Shown here piece by piece: positions 9,508-19,447 of a stretch of DNA of 64,000 nt (position 1 is the first letter of the stretch; each line of letters begins with the position of its first letter). The position numbers and the translations under genes are program-made. Origin of the DNA: Bacteroidota bacterium (GTDB taxonomy: Bacteria; Bacteroidota; Bacteroidia; UKL13-3); the NCBI GenBank assembly GCA_947464275.1, contig CANHVU010000009.1, positions 1-64,000 of the forward strand, read 5' to 3'. The notes beneath the pieces were generated by a model that did no database searches, had not been told where the DNA came from, and saw only the letters and a list, made by a program, of their open reading frames with translations.

Positions 9508-10182
9508 GTGATCGGTATACTTTTTATTGTTCCAACGCCCATTGGAAATTTGGAAGATATTACGCTTCGAGCCCTTCGTATCTTAAAAGAAGTGGATTTA
9601 ATAATAGCTGAAGATACCAGACAAAGCATTAAATTATTAAACCACTACGAAATAAAAAAGCCTTTACAAAGCTACCATATGCATAACGAACATAAGGTAT
9701 TGCAACATTATGTAAATGAATTACTAGACGGAAAAAATATTGCGTTAATTAGCGATGCAGGCACTCCCGCTATTAGCGACCCTGGATTTTTATTGGTGCG
9801 CGAAAGTTTAAAAAACAGCATTAAAGTTGATTGTTTACCGGGTGCTACTGCATTTGTGCCAGCTTTGGTAAAAAGTGGTTTACCAGCAGATAGCTTTTGT
9901 TTTGAAGGATTTTTGCCTGAAAAAAAAGGCCGACAAACCATGTTAAAGAAACTTTGTGAGGAAGAACGTACCATTATTTTGTATGAAAGTCCACATAGAA
10001 TTGTAAAAACCCTAAAACAGTTTATAGAATATTTTGGCGCAGAAAGGCAAATAAGTGTAAGCCGCGAGTTAACCAAAACTTTTGAGGAAACTGTTAATGG
10101 AACGGTACAAGAAGTATTAAATCATTTTGAAAACAACACTGTAAAAGGTGAATTTGTAATAGTTATAGATGGTAAAAAATAA
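9508..10182 (+). CDS. rsmI: 16S rRNA (cytidine1402-2'-O)-methyltransferase
   Basis: RsmI methylates the 2'-OH of C1402 in the decoding centre using SAM. The 224-residue protein has the tetrapyrrole-methylase fold: VPTPIGNLEDITLRALRIL at the N-terminus, AEDTRQ near 35, SDAGTPAISDPGF near 82, the GFLPEKKGRQ segment, ESPHRI, and the closing KGEFVIVIDG. No ATG is available; the GTG at 9508 places the family motif at residue 8, as expected. It overlaps lnt by 14 bases, so the two are translated from one mRNA. Confidence 0.93.
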   Translation: MIGILFIVPTPIGNLEDITLRALRILKEVDLIIAEDTRQSIKLLNHYEIKKPLQSYHMHNEHKVLQHYVNELLDGKNIALISDAGTPAISDPGFLLVRESLKNSIKVDCLPGATAFVPALVKSGLPADSFCFEGFLPEKKGRQTMLKKLCEEERTIILYESPHRIVKTLKQFIEYFGAERQISVSRELTKTFEETVNGTVQEVLNHFENNTVKGEFVIVIDGKK

Positions 10183-11770
10183 CACATTAAGGTGGCTGTT
10201 ATACGGCCTTGGGGCAGCCATAAGTTTTGGCTTAGCTTGGGTTCCTTTTAATATTACTCCTTTAATTTTTGTGAGTTTCTTTTTGCTTTTATTACTCGAG
10301 CAAGAAATGCGTTTACAAAAAATTCATACTGGAATTTTTGTTTCCATCATAGTTATTAGCAACTTATGTCTAAACTTATTTACCACTTATTGGATTTGGA
10401 ATGCTAGTCCTGGAGGTGGCGTATTTGCTTGGATTTTTGATACTTTTTTAATGACCATTCCTTGGTGGATTTTTTATGGTATCAATAAAAAACAGCAACG
10501 TGCTAATTACTGGTTTTTTATTGCCTTATGGATTGGAGTTGAATTATTGCATACCCGTTGGCAATTTGCTTACCCTTGGTTAACCTTGGGAAATGTATTT
10601 GCAGCTTGGCCACAAATAATTCAATGGTATGAATACACAGGCGTTTTTGGCGGAAGTTTATGGGTTTTACTAGTTAGCGTAGCCGCTTTAAAAATTTACA
10701 ATTTTAAAAAGGAATTTGGTTCAATCCCAACCAAGAAAATATTCAATCAATTGTTTATTTATATTTTAGCACCACTATTTTTATCGTTTTACATATTAAA
10801 TGGACACCATAACAATAATGCAACTGCAGATAAATCAAGAAAAGCCGAAATTACCATTGTTCAACCAAACTTTGACCCTTATGAAAAGTTTGAAAGCATA
10901 GCTCCATACCAGCAAATGCAGCAAATTTTAAATTTAACAGCCAGCAAATTAAACCCAACAACACATATAGCACTAATACCTGAAACTGCTATTACTGAAG
11001 ATATAGATGAACGAAATTTTAACCAAAACAACTCTGTAAATTTATTAGATACATTTATTAATAACCATGCTGGATTGAGTATTTTAAGTGGTGCAAGTAC
11101 TTTTAAATTCTATTTCGATAAGAATGAAGTAACCCCTACAGCAAGGTTTTATCAAGATAATATTTACTACGATTATTACAACACAGCAGTGTTTAAAAAC
11201 AGCCAATCAAATTGGCAAGTTTACCATAAAAGTAAATTGGTTCCTGGGGTTGAAAACATGCCTTATGTAAATGTGTTTAGTTTCCTAAAAAAGTTTGTTA
11301 TAAATCTTGGTGGTACGAGCGGTGGATTAGGAAAAGACAAAGAACCTAGCAACTTTACTGATGTAAATAAAGTACAGTATGCCCCTGTAATTTGTTACGA
11401 AAGTGTGTTTGGTGAATATGTAACAGATTATGTAAAAAAAGGAGCAAACGTTATTTGCATTATAACCAACGATGCGTGGTGGGGAAATACTGCTGGTTAT
11501 AGGCAGCATTTTGAGTATGCTAAATTACGTGCTATTGAAAACAGAAGATATGTGGCAAGGTCTGCCAATACAGGCATTTCGGGCTTTATAGATGATGAGG
11601 GAAACACCATTCAAAAAACCAAATGGAATGAAGCCACTGCAATAAACGGAGCTGTAAAAGTAAATTATGAAATTACTTTTTATACCAAGTATGGTGACTG
11701 CATAGCTTATATGGCTGCAATTTATTTATTATTTAATTTGCCTGCACTTTTAGTACGAAGAAAAAAATAA
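10169..11770 (+). CDS. lnt: Apolipoprotein N-acyltransferase
   Basis: Lnt transfers an acyl chain from phospholipid to the N-terminal cysteine of diacylated lipoproteins, the last step of lipoprotein maturation. The 533-residue protein has about seven N-terminal membrane spans, then a nitrilase-like periplasmic domain and a final span. The catalytic triad is visible: E272 in IPETAIT, K356 in HKSKLVPG and C409 in VICYESVFGEYV. The AWWGNT stretch that follows is also typical. The ATG at 10169 lies inside the end of rsmI. Many lipobox proteins in this window are possible substrates. Confidence 0.94.
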   Translation: MVKNNTLRWLLYGLGAAISFGLAWVPFNITPLIFVSFFLLLLLEQEMRLQKIHTGIFVSIIVISNLCLNLFTTYWIWNASPGGGVFAWIFDTFLMTIPWWIFYGINKKQQRANYWFFIALWIGVELLHTRWQFAYPWLTLGNVFAAWPQIIQWYEYTGVFGGSLWVLLVSVAALKIYNFKKEFGSIPTKKIFNQLFIYILAPLFLSFYILNGHHNNNATADKSRKAEITIVQPNFDPYEKFESIAPYQQMQQILNLTASKLNPTTHIALIPETAITEDIDERNFNQNNSVNLLDTFINNHAGLSILSGASTFKFYFDKNEVTPTARFYQDNIYYDYYNTAVFKNSQSNWQVYHKSKLVPGVENMPYVNVFSFLKKFVINLGGTSGGLGKDKEPSNFTDVNKVQYAPVICYESVFGEYVTDYVKKGANVICIITNDAWWGNTAGYRQHFEYAKLRAIENRRYVARSANTGISGFIDDEGNTIQKTKWNEATAINGAVKVNYEITFYTKYGDCIAYMAAIYLLFNLPALLVRRKK

Positions 11771-11943
11771 TGATAGCTTTTGAGGAAATAGAACTCAATT
11801 GAAAAAAAATTTATCAGATTAGTATAATTGTCATAATACAAAATTATACTCCTAATAATGATTTGTCTTCCCAAACATCTTCATAATTATTTTTGCAACT
11901 ATAAAGAATCTAAATCCCGGAGGTAAACCAAACAATTTAATCC

Positions 11944-12285
11944 TCAATACCCTACTAACTCTTCCCAATACTCAACAGCTCTGCGGGTATGCGGAATAAC
12001 AATGGTTCCACCAACAATATTGGCTACTGCAAATATTTCAAACATTTGCTCTGTTGTAACACCTGCTTCGTGACATTTACCCAAATGGTATTTTATACAA
12101 TCATCGCAACGCAAAACCATGCTAGCTACCAAGCCTAACATTTCTTTTACCTGACTGCTTATTGCGCCATCTGCATAAGTATTGCTATCTAAATTAAATA
12201 AACGCTTTAATACCAAGTTTTCTGAACCTAATATTTTTTCATTCATTTTTTCGCGGTAAGTGTTAAATTCTTCTACTTTATTCAT
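11944..12285 (-). CDS. AhpD-like carboxymuconolactone decarboxylase-fold protein
   Basis: A 113-residue all-helical protein of the CMD/AhpD family. The redox-type motif CDDCIKYH (CxxC followed by H) sits near residues 55-62, the arrangement found in alkylhydroperoxidase AhpD-like proteins, followed by GVTTEQMFEIFAVANIVGGTIVIPH. A peroxide-related or disulfide-exchange role is plausible but the partner is unknown. The start is the ATG complementary to 12283-12285. It is followed by 173 bp without a gene, and the 157-codon frame upstream on the same strand may be co-transcribed. Confidence 0.85.
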   Translation of the reverse strand: MNKVEEFNTYREKMNEKILGSENLVLKRLFNLDSNTYADGAISSQVKEMLGLVASMVLRCDDCIKYHLGKCHEAGVTTEQMFEIFAVANIVGGTIVIPHTRRAVEYWEELVGY

Positions 12286-12363
12286 ATTATTTAGTGGCTT
12301 GTTTCAAGCTGTTTGCTTCAAGTTTCTTTTGTAATTTATTTTAAAATATTTGTGCCAATAGTA

Positions 12364-12816
12364 TTAGTTATTTTTTAAATAGGTTTCTAACTCCTCTGGT
12401 TTTTGAGTTCCAATTAATATCCTATCACCATTTTTTAAAACCAACTGCAAACCCATATTTCCCGACACATTATAGGCTTTACCATTTTTAAAACCATATC
12501 TGTATCCCCAACCGCCATATTCCTTTATGGGCGAGTATTTTCTAACCTCAATGGAAGCTACTTCGCTCCAAGTAATTAACCTTCCTTTAAACTGAAAAGG
12601 GAATAATTGAAAATAAACACCCTCTTTATTTATTTTAGTATTTAACCTTAAGGCTATTAAAATCAAATCGGCCAAAAAAGTAACCACCAAAGGCGAAACA
12701 GAAGCAAATGAAGCCGGCATTTGTACATAATTAATAGCCGCAAAAATGGTAACAGTTACCATTAATACTATTACCCAAGCTTGCTTCACTTTTTGGGTTT
12801 CGATAAATTCATTCAT
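12364..12816 (-). CDS. Small two-span membrane protein, function unknown
   Basis: Two hydrophobic segments near residues 13-55 (AWVIVLMVTVTIFAAINYV and SPLVVTFLADLILIALRL) are followed by a soluble beta-rich part (YFQLFPFQFKGRLITWSEVASIEVRKYSPIKEYGG), reminiscent of small bacterial PH-like domains. A GTG seven codons upstream (12837) is possible, but the ATG at 12816 gives a better N-terminus. It is about 80 bp from the AhpD-like gene on the same strand. I recognise no specific family. Confidence 0.6.
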   Translation of the reverse strand: MNEFIETQKVKQAWVIVLMVTVTIFAAINYVQMPASFASVSPLVVTFLADLILIALRLNTKINKEGVYFQLFPFQFKGRLITWSEVASIEVRKYSPIKEYGGWGYRYGFKNGKAYNVSGNMGLQLVLKNGDRILIGTQKPEELETYLKNN

Positions 12817-13014
12817 ATTATTTACTAATTTAACCACAATAATAATTGGGTTTTATTTAATAAACCTAACTAACTTATGGATGTTTATTTAAATTATTTT
12901 AACAATACATTTATTCATTAAAATATCTTTTAAGTTAATGTGTTTTAAAAAAAGTTTTTTTTACCATTTAAATTGTTACTTTGCAATTCACAACAGTAAA
13001 GTGACAGTTAGCAT

Positions 13015-15039
13015 ATGAAAGCACTTAATACATATTTTATTATAATTATAAGCATAGTACTTTTCTCAGGCACCATTACTGTTAAGGCCGAAAAAACTGA
13101 TAGTATAAAGATTGAAAAAAGAATAGATTCAGTTTACAAAAACACGAATGATTCAGTTTTTGCTTTTTCAACTGTTTTCGATGCAATAAAACAATCACAA
13201 GAAATTGGATTCAAAGCTGGAGAGGTTTCTGCCATGCATTTGTTGGGCTATTTGTTTATTGAATATGGTTATCTAGACTCCGCAAAAAAATACTTAATAC
13301 TCTCGCACGAGCTTACTAAGGGTATAAATAATGATAAGGTTATTGCACAAAACTACAGGCTATTAGCTATTTATTACGAATCGACTGATAATTTTGATAA
13401 AGCCTTAGATTTACTTTTTAGAAGTTTAATAATTAGGAAAAGAATAAAGGATGAAAAAGGCGAATATGCCACCTATATTAGTATTGGAGTTATTTATCAA
13501 CGTTTAAACTTAGACTCAAAAGCAATTATTTATTACAATAAAGCGTTAAAGTATTTTGAAAGGGTTAAAAATGAAGCGGCTGTTACTTCTATTTACTCTA
13601 ACTTAGGTGCTATTTATAACGGCATAGGCAAAATTGATTCAGCTATAATTTATTTAGAAAAAGTAATTGAATTTAAGTCTAAAATTGGCGACAAAATAAG
13701 CTTAGCAAAAGCTTATCATAATATTGGAACTTCCTATTCCTATTTAGGAAAATATACTAAAGCTATTAGTTATTTCAATAAAGCTATTGAATTAAAAGCA
13801 GGTAGTGATAATAATTTTAATATTGCCAACGATTATACCATGTTAGGAAGGTGTTACTTAAAATTGAAAAACTACGCTGATGCAGAAAAATATTTATTAA
13901 TTGGAGAGAAAAATCTTAAAGCAAACAATGGCCTAACCAGTTTGACTGAAACCTATCAATTTTTGGCAGATTTATATGAAGAGAAAAAAGATTTTACAAA
14001 ATCCGTTTATTATACTGCCAGTTTAAATAGATTAAATGATTCATTAGAATTGGTAAGAAACAAAAGCTATATTTCTGAATTTGAAACCAAGTTTAAAACA
14101 CTGGAAAAAGAACAAGAAAATGAGCTTTTAAAGGCTCAAAACCAATTGCTTGAAAGTGAGTCGAAAAACAACACCTTATTGGCTATTTCATTATTGGTTG
14201 TGTTGTTTATAAGTATTTATCTGGCCTTTAATTTAAAATTAGTTAGGAAAACAAAAAATAAATTGATTAATAAAAACAAAATAATTGAGTTAAAAAATCA
14301 AGAGGTAGCTAATCAAAACAAAAACTTAGCACAATTAATTGAAGAAAATCAATCGTTAATGGGGATTTTAGCCCACGATTTAAGATCACCTTTTAATAAA
14401 ATTAGTGGCCTTACTCATTTATTAGAAGAAGAAAAAGACGAAAATGAAAAAGCTATTTTTATTAACTATATCAATACTATTTGTAAAGATTCTCTTCAGT
14501 TAATCCAAGATACAATTGACATAAGCGAAATTTTTAATGATAAGCATACCGTCACATCTGTAAAATTTGAAAAATTTTCTCCTAGCGGTGTTTTAGATAA
14601 TTTAATGAATAGTTTTAGAGTTATTGCTAAAGAAAAATTGATTGATATTGAGGTGATAAATGCAATTGAAAGATTAGAAATTACGAACTCAAAAGATTAT
14701 TTAACCAGAATTTTGGATAATTTATTAAGTAATGCAGTCAAATTTTCGCCAATTAAATCACAAGTAATATTTACAGCTACTTTGTTAAATAACAATTTGG
14801 TATTTAGTATAAAAGATAATGGTCCTGGATTTACCGAATTAGATAAACAGCAGTTGTTTATGCGTTTCAAAAAATTATCGGCAAGACCAACAGCCAACGA
14901 GGCTTCAAGTGGTTTAGGATTGTTTATTGTGAAACAATTAACCAATTTAATGCATGGCGATATTCAGGTAATAAGTGAGTTTGGAAGAGGAAGTGAATTT
15001 GTATTAACTATACCTGTAAAATTACCTAATAATGCTTAA
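13015..15039 (+). CDS. TPR-containing membrane sensor histidine kinase
   Basis: A 674-residue protein with a signal peptide (residues 1-25), about seven tetratricopeptide repeats across 60-345, a coiled coil, one membrane span near 388-408 (LLAISLLVVLFISIYLAF), a second coiled coil, and a histidine-kinase core. H454 lies in LAHDLRSPFNKI; the N box is NLLSNAVKFS, G1 is KDNGPGF and G2 is GLGLFIVKQL. The periplasmic TPR region is probably the sensor. No response regulator is adjacent. It is closely related to the kinase at 24082, with an almost identical LSARPT.NEASSGLGLF stretch. Confidence 0.92.
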   Translation: MKALNTYFIIIISIVLFSGTITVKAEKTDSIKIEKRIDSVYKNTNDSVFAFSTVFDAIKQSQEIGFKAGEVSAMHLLGYLFIEYGYLDSAKKYLILSHELTKGINNDKVIAQNYRLLAIYYESTDNFDKALDLLFRSLIIRKRIKDEKGEYATYISIGVIYQRLNLDSKAIIYYNKALKYFERVKNEAAVTSIYSNLGAIYNGIGKIDSAIIYLEKVIEFKSKIGDKISLAKAYHNIGTSYSYLGKYTKAISYFNKAIELKAGSDNNFNIANDYTMLGRCYLKLKNYADAEKYLLIGEKNLKANNGLTSLTETYQFLADLYEEKKDFTKSVYYTASLNRLNDSLELVRNKSYISEFETKFKTLEKEQENELLKAQNQLLESESKNNTLLAISLLVVLFISIYLAFNLKLVRKTKNKLINKNKIIELKNQEVANQNKNLAQLIEENQSLMGILAHDLRSPFNKISGLTHLLEEEKDENEKAIFINYINTICKDSLQLIQDTIDISEIFNDKHTVTSVKFEKFSPSGVLDNLMNSFRVIAKEKLIDIEVINAIERLEITNSKDYLTRILDNLLSNAVKFSPIKSQVIFTATLLNNNLVFSIKDNGPGFTELDKQQLFMRFKKLSARPTANEASSGLGLFIVKQLTNLMHGDIQVISEFGRGSEFVLTIPVKLPNNA

Positions 15040-15722
15040 ACCAGTTTTTTTGCTACAGTACCAATAAAATCTTTTAAGTAATAAGGCTCAAAGTAAGCCA
15101 CATCCTCAAAAATATTTTGGATAAAAGCATCATATGCTAATTGGCTCAAATAACTTGCATTACACCTTACAGAAACTTCAAATTTTGCTTGAGTATGGAC
15201 AATGGTATTTTGGCATTTGGCAGCGCCATTTCCAATAAATACAATTTGGTTTTGACTTAACTGTTCAACAAATGATTCTTCATCTATTATCTTGGCTTGA
15301 GTTGGCAGCACTTCGTGCAACGTTTTGTTGAACAAAGCGCAATAAACTTCCATTCTGCGTGCATCAATCATTGGGCAAACCAAACCAGGATAATTTGGAT
15401 TATTTTGCCAGAAGCCATTTGCTAAACTTTGTAATGTATTGATAGCAATTAAAGGGATTTGTAATGCATAGCAATAACCTTTTGCAGCCGATACACCTAC
15501 GCGTAAACCTGTATAACTTCCGGGGCCTTTGCTTACGGCCACCCCTTGTAAATCAGAAAAATGTAAGTTGGATTGCTCAAGTGCTTTTGCCACTAAAATA
15601 TGCAGTTGAGATGCATGGTTATTACCTTGCGTATCTTCAACTAAAGCTATGGTTTCGCCATTTTTAGTAATTGCTACTGAGCAAATTTCAGTAGCAGTTT
15701 CTATGCATAAAATATGGGTCAT
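15036..15722 (-). CDS. tsaB: tRNA threonylcarbamoyladenosine biosynthesis protein TsaB
   Basis: TsaB is the scaffold partner of TsaD in making t6A37 on ANN-decoding tRNAs. The 228-residue protein begins with the ASKHA-fold pattern ILCIETATEICSVAI, followed by HASQLHILV and the family signature SKGPGSYTGLRVGVSAAKG near residues 65-83. The end overlaps the convergent kinase gene by 4 bp. It lies 3 bp after the E1 dehydrogenase gene on the same strand, so they probably share a transcript. Confidence 0.93.
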   Translation of the reverse strand: MTHILCIETATEICSVAITKNGETIALVEDTQGNNHASQLHILVAKALEQSNLHFSDLQGVAVSKGPGSYTGLRVGVSAAKGYCYALQIPLIAINTLQSLANGFWQNNPNYPGLVCPMIDARRMEVYCALFNKTLHEVLPTQAKIIDEESFVEQLSQNQIVFIGNGAAKCQNTIVHTQAKFEVSVRCNASYLSQLAYDAFIQNIFEDVAYFEPYYLKDFIGTVAKKLV

Positions 15723-15725
15723 TAA

Positions 15726-17777
15726 TTAGTAATTTAATAGTTCGTTTAATTTATCAGCTACCTTATTAGCGTTTGGTAACATTTCTGCTTCTAAACCCAT
15801 ATTTAAAGGCACTGCAGGCAAATTTTTTGAACCAATTGTCATTACTGGAGCATCTAATTTGGTAAAACATTGTTGCATAATACGCGCAGCTAAACTTTCA
15901 GCAAACGAATTTAATAGAGGCTCTTCTGTAACAATTAAGCATTTACCATGTTTGGTTACACTTGCCATTATGGTTTCTTCGTCTAATGGTTGAAGTGAGC
16001 GTAAGTCAACTATTTCAACTCTGCCAGCAAATTGTTTGGCAGCTGTTAAACTCCAATAAACGCCCATACCCCAAGTTATAATGGTACAACTTTCGCCATT
16101 TTCAATAGCATCTTCGCTTGCTTGCAATACTATATTGGCCTTGCCAAATGGTAATACATAATCTTCATCGGGCTCAATGCAACGAGCCAATTCAGTTCCT
16201 GGATTTTTACTCCAATACAAACCTTTGTGCTCTAGCATTATACAAGGATTGCCATCGTAATAAGCAGCTTTCATTAAGCCTTTCATATCGGCAGCATTAC
16301 TTGGGTAAGCTATTTTTATTCCTTTTAAAGTAAGTAAAGTTGACTCAATACTTCCACTGTGGTAAGGGCCACCGCCTCCATAAGCACCAATTGGAATTCT
16401 GATTACACAACTAACGGGAAATTTACCCATAGTTAAGTAACTTGATTTGGTTATTTCGCAAACCAATTGATTTACGCCACTCCACACATAATCGGCAAAT
16501 TGAATTTCAACAATTGGTTTAACACCAACTGCACTCATTCCTACTGTAGAACCTACAATATATGCTTCTTGAATTGGAGTATTAAATACGCGGTCATCGC
16601 CATATTTTCCTGCTAAAGTAGCCGCTTCACGAAAAACTCCACCTAATCTTGCTCCTACATCTTGTCCATAAAAAATGGCTTCTTTATGCTTACGCATAAT
16701 TTCGTCTACAGCATGTAAAGCCGCATCTACCATTACACTTGGTTCTTTGCCTTCCGGAGTTCTATTTCCAACTTCTTCTGCAGCTTGCGAAGGTGCAAAA
16801 ACGTGGTTTTCTAATGTGTCTAAACTTGGCTCAGGTGCATTTACTGCATCGTTAAATTGTGAAGCAACATAAGTATTTGCTTCAGTTATTAAAGTTTCAA
16901 GTTCTTGTTCTGTAGCAATGTTGTTATTTAAAATATGGTATTTTAATTTTTCAAAAGGATCGTTGGCGATGTGTTTTGCCATGTCTTCTTCAGTTCTGTA
17001 CCATTCTTTTCTTACACCTGATGTATGATGGCCTAACAAAGGTACCTTAGCACAAATTAATAAAGGAGCTCTATGAATTCTAACATAGTTTAAGCTCTCT
17101 TTTACAATATTATACGAAGCTTGAAAATCGCTTCCATCAACTCTTCTACGTTCTAAACCTGTAAAGCCTGCTGCATAATCGTAAGCATCCATAGCGCGCA
17201 TTTCTTCACCACTAGCACTAATTCCCCAATTATTATCTTGTACAAAAAATATAATAGGTAATTTTTTCAAAATGGCCATTTGCAATGCTTCTGCAATTTC
17301 ACCTTCAGTTACTGAACCATCGCCCAAACTACAAATTACAACAGGTTTTTCGTTTGGATTGTTTAAACCTTGACTTTCTTTATAAGCTACTCCATGCGCC
17401 ATACCTGTAGCGGGAATTGCTTGCATACCTGTTGCGCTACTTTGATGTGGCATAACAGGAATACCTTCTCTGCGTAACGATGGATGAGAATAATAGGTTC
17501 TTCCTCCCGAAAATGGATCATCGGCTTTAGCCAATAATTGCAACATTAATTCGTATGGAGTTAAGCCCATTCCTAAAAGCATACTTTCATCTCTGTAGTA
17601 TGGCGATACAAAATCGTAAGATTTTAATTGGAAAGCCAGTGCCAATTGCACCGCTTCATGACCTTTACTAGTTGAGTGTACATACTTGGTAACATTACGA
17701 TTAGCATCGTAAATATCGGCCATGGCACGCGCAGTGCTCATTAGTTTAAAGGCTTTTAAAAATACTGAGTTTTCCAT
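15726..17777 (-). CDS. Fused E1 alpha/beta 2-oxoacid dehydrogenase
   Basis: A thiamine-diphosphate-dependent E1 with alpha and beta halves fused in one chain of 683 residues, a form common in Bacteroidota. In the alpha half, the ThDP/Mg motif runs from GDGSVTEGE near residue 157 to DNNWGIS. The beta half starts near 355 (AIFYGQDVGARLGGVFREA), with GAYGGGGPYHSGSIE and a C-terminal transketolase-like domain. It decarboxylates a branched-chain 2-oxoacid or pyruvate and hands the acyl group to lipoyl-E2; neither E2 nor E3 is in the window. A TTG six codons upstream (17795) is possible, but the ATG at 17777 is preferred. Confidence 0.9.
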   Translation of the reverse strand: MENSVFLKAFKLMSTARAMADIYDANRNVTKYVHSTSKGHEAVQLALAFQLKSYDFVSPYYRDESMLLGMGLTPYELMLQLLAKADDPFSGGRTYYSHPSLRREGIPVMPHQSSATGMQAIPATGMAHGVAYKESQGLNNPNEKPVVICSLGDGSVTEGEIAEALQMAILKKLPIIFFVQDNNWGISASGEEMRAMDAYDYAAGFTGLERRRVDGSDFQASYNIVKESLNYVRIHRAPLLICAKVPLLGHHTSGVRKEWYRTEEDMAKHIANDPFEKLKYHILNNNIATEQELETLITEANTYVASQFNDAVNAPEPSLDTLENHVFAPSQAAEEVGNRTPEGKEPSVMVDAALHAVDEIMRKHKEAIFYGQDVGARLGGVFREAATLAGKYGDDRVFNTPIQEAYIVGSTVGMSAVGVKPIVEIQFADYVWSGVNQLVCEITKSSYLTMGKFPVSCVIRIPIGAYGGGGPYHSGSIESTLLTLKGIKIAYPSNAADMKGLMKAAYYDGNPCIMLEHKGLYWSKNPGTELARCIEPDEDYVLPFGKANIVLQASEDAIENGESCTIITWGMGVYWSLTAAKQFAGRVEIVDLRSLQPLDEETIMASVTKHGKCLIVTEEPLLNSFAESLAARIMQQCFTKLDAPVMTIGSKNLPAVPLNMGLEAEMLPNANKVADKLNELLNY

Positions 17778-17968
17778 CCGTTTTAAGAACCGCAAGATTA
17801 AAGGTTTAAATTAGTTTTAGCAATATGTTTTTAGTTTAAACATTACAAAATTTAATATAAATCTTAGCCCGAAATTTTGTGTGTTTTATTCAAAAAATCA
17901 ACCAAATATCAACACACTTTTAAGTGTCTAATAAAACACTCACATTGCAGACAATTAATTGAATAAAA

Positions 17969-19336
17969 ATGAGTAAAATTTTAATTATTGATGATGAAAA
18001 GGCTATTCGCAATACTTTGAGAGAAATATTGGAGTACGAAAGTTATCAAGTAGATGAGGCTAGTAATGGTGAAGAGGGATTAGAAAAACTTGAAGTTGGG
18101 GAATATGCAGCTGTACTTTGCGATATAAAAATGCCTAAAATGGATGGCATAGAGGTACTAACTCGTGCTCAAGAAATGGATGACGACATTCCATTTATAA
18201 TGATTTCAGGAAATGGTACCATTGAAACAGCAGTTGAGGCAACAAAAAAAGGTGCTTACGATTTTATTTCTAAACCACCTGATTTAAACCGTTTACTAAT
18301 TACTCTTCGTAATGCAATAGATAAAAAGTCGTTGACTGTTGAAACTAAAGTTTTACGTAGAAAAGTTACAAAAACCAGAGAGATTATAGGAGATAGTCCT
18401 GCTATACAAAATATAATGAGTACCATTGATAAAGTAGCTCCTACTGATGCTCGTGTATTAATTACTGGTGAAAACGGAACAGGCAAAGAATTGGTGGCTA
18501 GATGGATTCATGAAAAAAGTAACCGTGCTAAAAATATGTTAGTAGAGGTTAATTGCGCTGCTATTCCTACTGATTTAATTGAATCAGAATTATTTGGGCA
18601 TGAAAAAGGTGCATTTACTTCTGCTATTAAACAACGTATAGGTAAATTTGAACAAGCAAATGGTGGAACATTATTTTTAGATGAAATTGGCGACATGAGT
18701 TTAGCTGCACAGGCCAAGGTTTTGCGTGCTTTACAAGAAGGAAAAATCACTCGTGTAGGCGGAGACAAGGATATTGATGTTGATGTACGCATAGTAGCAG
18801 CTACAAACAAAAATTTATTACAAGAAATTGAGAGAGGTAATTTCCGAATGGATTTATACCATCGTTTAAGTGTAATTTTAATTCATGTTCCGTCACTTAA
18901 CGACAGAAAAGAAGACATACCAAATTTAGCTGAAAAATTTATTAAGGAAGTTTGTGAAGATAATAATTTCCCTAGGAAAATGTTCTTGCCGCAAGCTTTA
19001 GATGAACTTAAAAAATTAGACTATTATGGTAATATTCGCGAGTTACGAAATGTGGTAGAACGTTTGGTTATTCTTGGTCAACAGCGAATTACTATTGAAG
19101 ATGTAAAAAAATTCGCTAGTCCTTTAAGCGCGCGCGAGGAGGAAAAGAATATCTACGAACGATTTAGCACTTTACAAGATTTTAAAGAGTATGTTGAACG
19201 TATTTTCATTGAAGAAAAACTTAAGAAAAATGGTTGGAATGTGGCTAAAACAGCCTTAGAAATAGATATTCAAAGAAGTCATTTGTATAATAAAATTGAA
19301 AAATACACCCTTAAAAGAGGTGAGTATATTGATTAA
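17969..19336 (+). CDS. NtrC-type sigma-54-dependent response regulator
   Basis: A 455-residue three-domain activator. The receiver domain (1-120) has the DDE acidic pair and phosphoacceptor D52 in CDIKMPKMDG. The AAA+ domain has Walker A GENGTGKE from residue 167, the sigma-54-contacting GAFTSA from 214, and FLDEIGDM as Walker B. A Fis-type HTH follows at the end (AKTALEIDIQRSHLYNKIEKY). It opens promoter complexes of the RpoN holoenzyme (rpoN is at 60155). No histidine kinase is adjacent, so its input is unknown. It is divergent from the E1 gene. Confidence 0.95.
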   Translation: MSKILIIDDEKAIRNTLREILEYESYQVDEASNGEEGLEKLEVGEYAAVLCDIKMPKMDGIEVLTRAQEMDDDIPFIMISGNGTIETAVEATKKGAYDFISKPPDLNRLLITLRNAIDKKSLTVETKVLRRKVTKTREIIGDSPAIQNIMSTIDKVAPTDARVLITGENGTGKELVARWIHEKSNRAKNMLVEVNCAAIPTDLIESELFGHEKGAFTSAIKQRIGKFEQANGGTLFLDEIGDMSLAAQAKVLRALQEGKITRVGGDKDIDVDVRIVAATNKNLLQEIERGNFRMDLYHRLSVILIHVPSLNDRKEDIPNLAEKFIKEVCEDNNFPRKMFLPQALDELKKLDYYGNIRELRNVVERLVILGQQRITIEDVKKFASPLSAREEEKNIYERFSTLQDFKEYVERIFIEEKLKKNGWNVAKTALEIDIQRSHLYNKIEKYTLKRGEYID

Positions 19337-19379
19337 ATTATAGCTATCTTTATTCAATAAATTCTATCTCCCAAAAACC

Positions 19380-19415
19380 AAATGGGCCACTTATCTTTTG
19401 ATAAGTGGCCCATTT
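19380..19415. terminator. Bidirectional terminator
   Basis: Perfect 16-bp arms (19380-19395, 19400-19415) with a TTTT loop, lying between the convergent NtrC-type regulator and 2OG oxygenase genes. Confidence 0.85.
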
Positions 19416-19447
19416 AGTTTTATAATAAACTTTTTATGTTACTTCTT

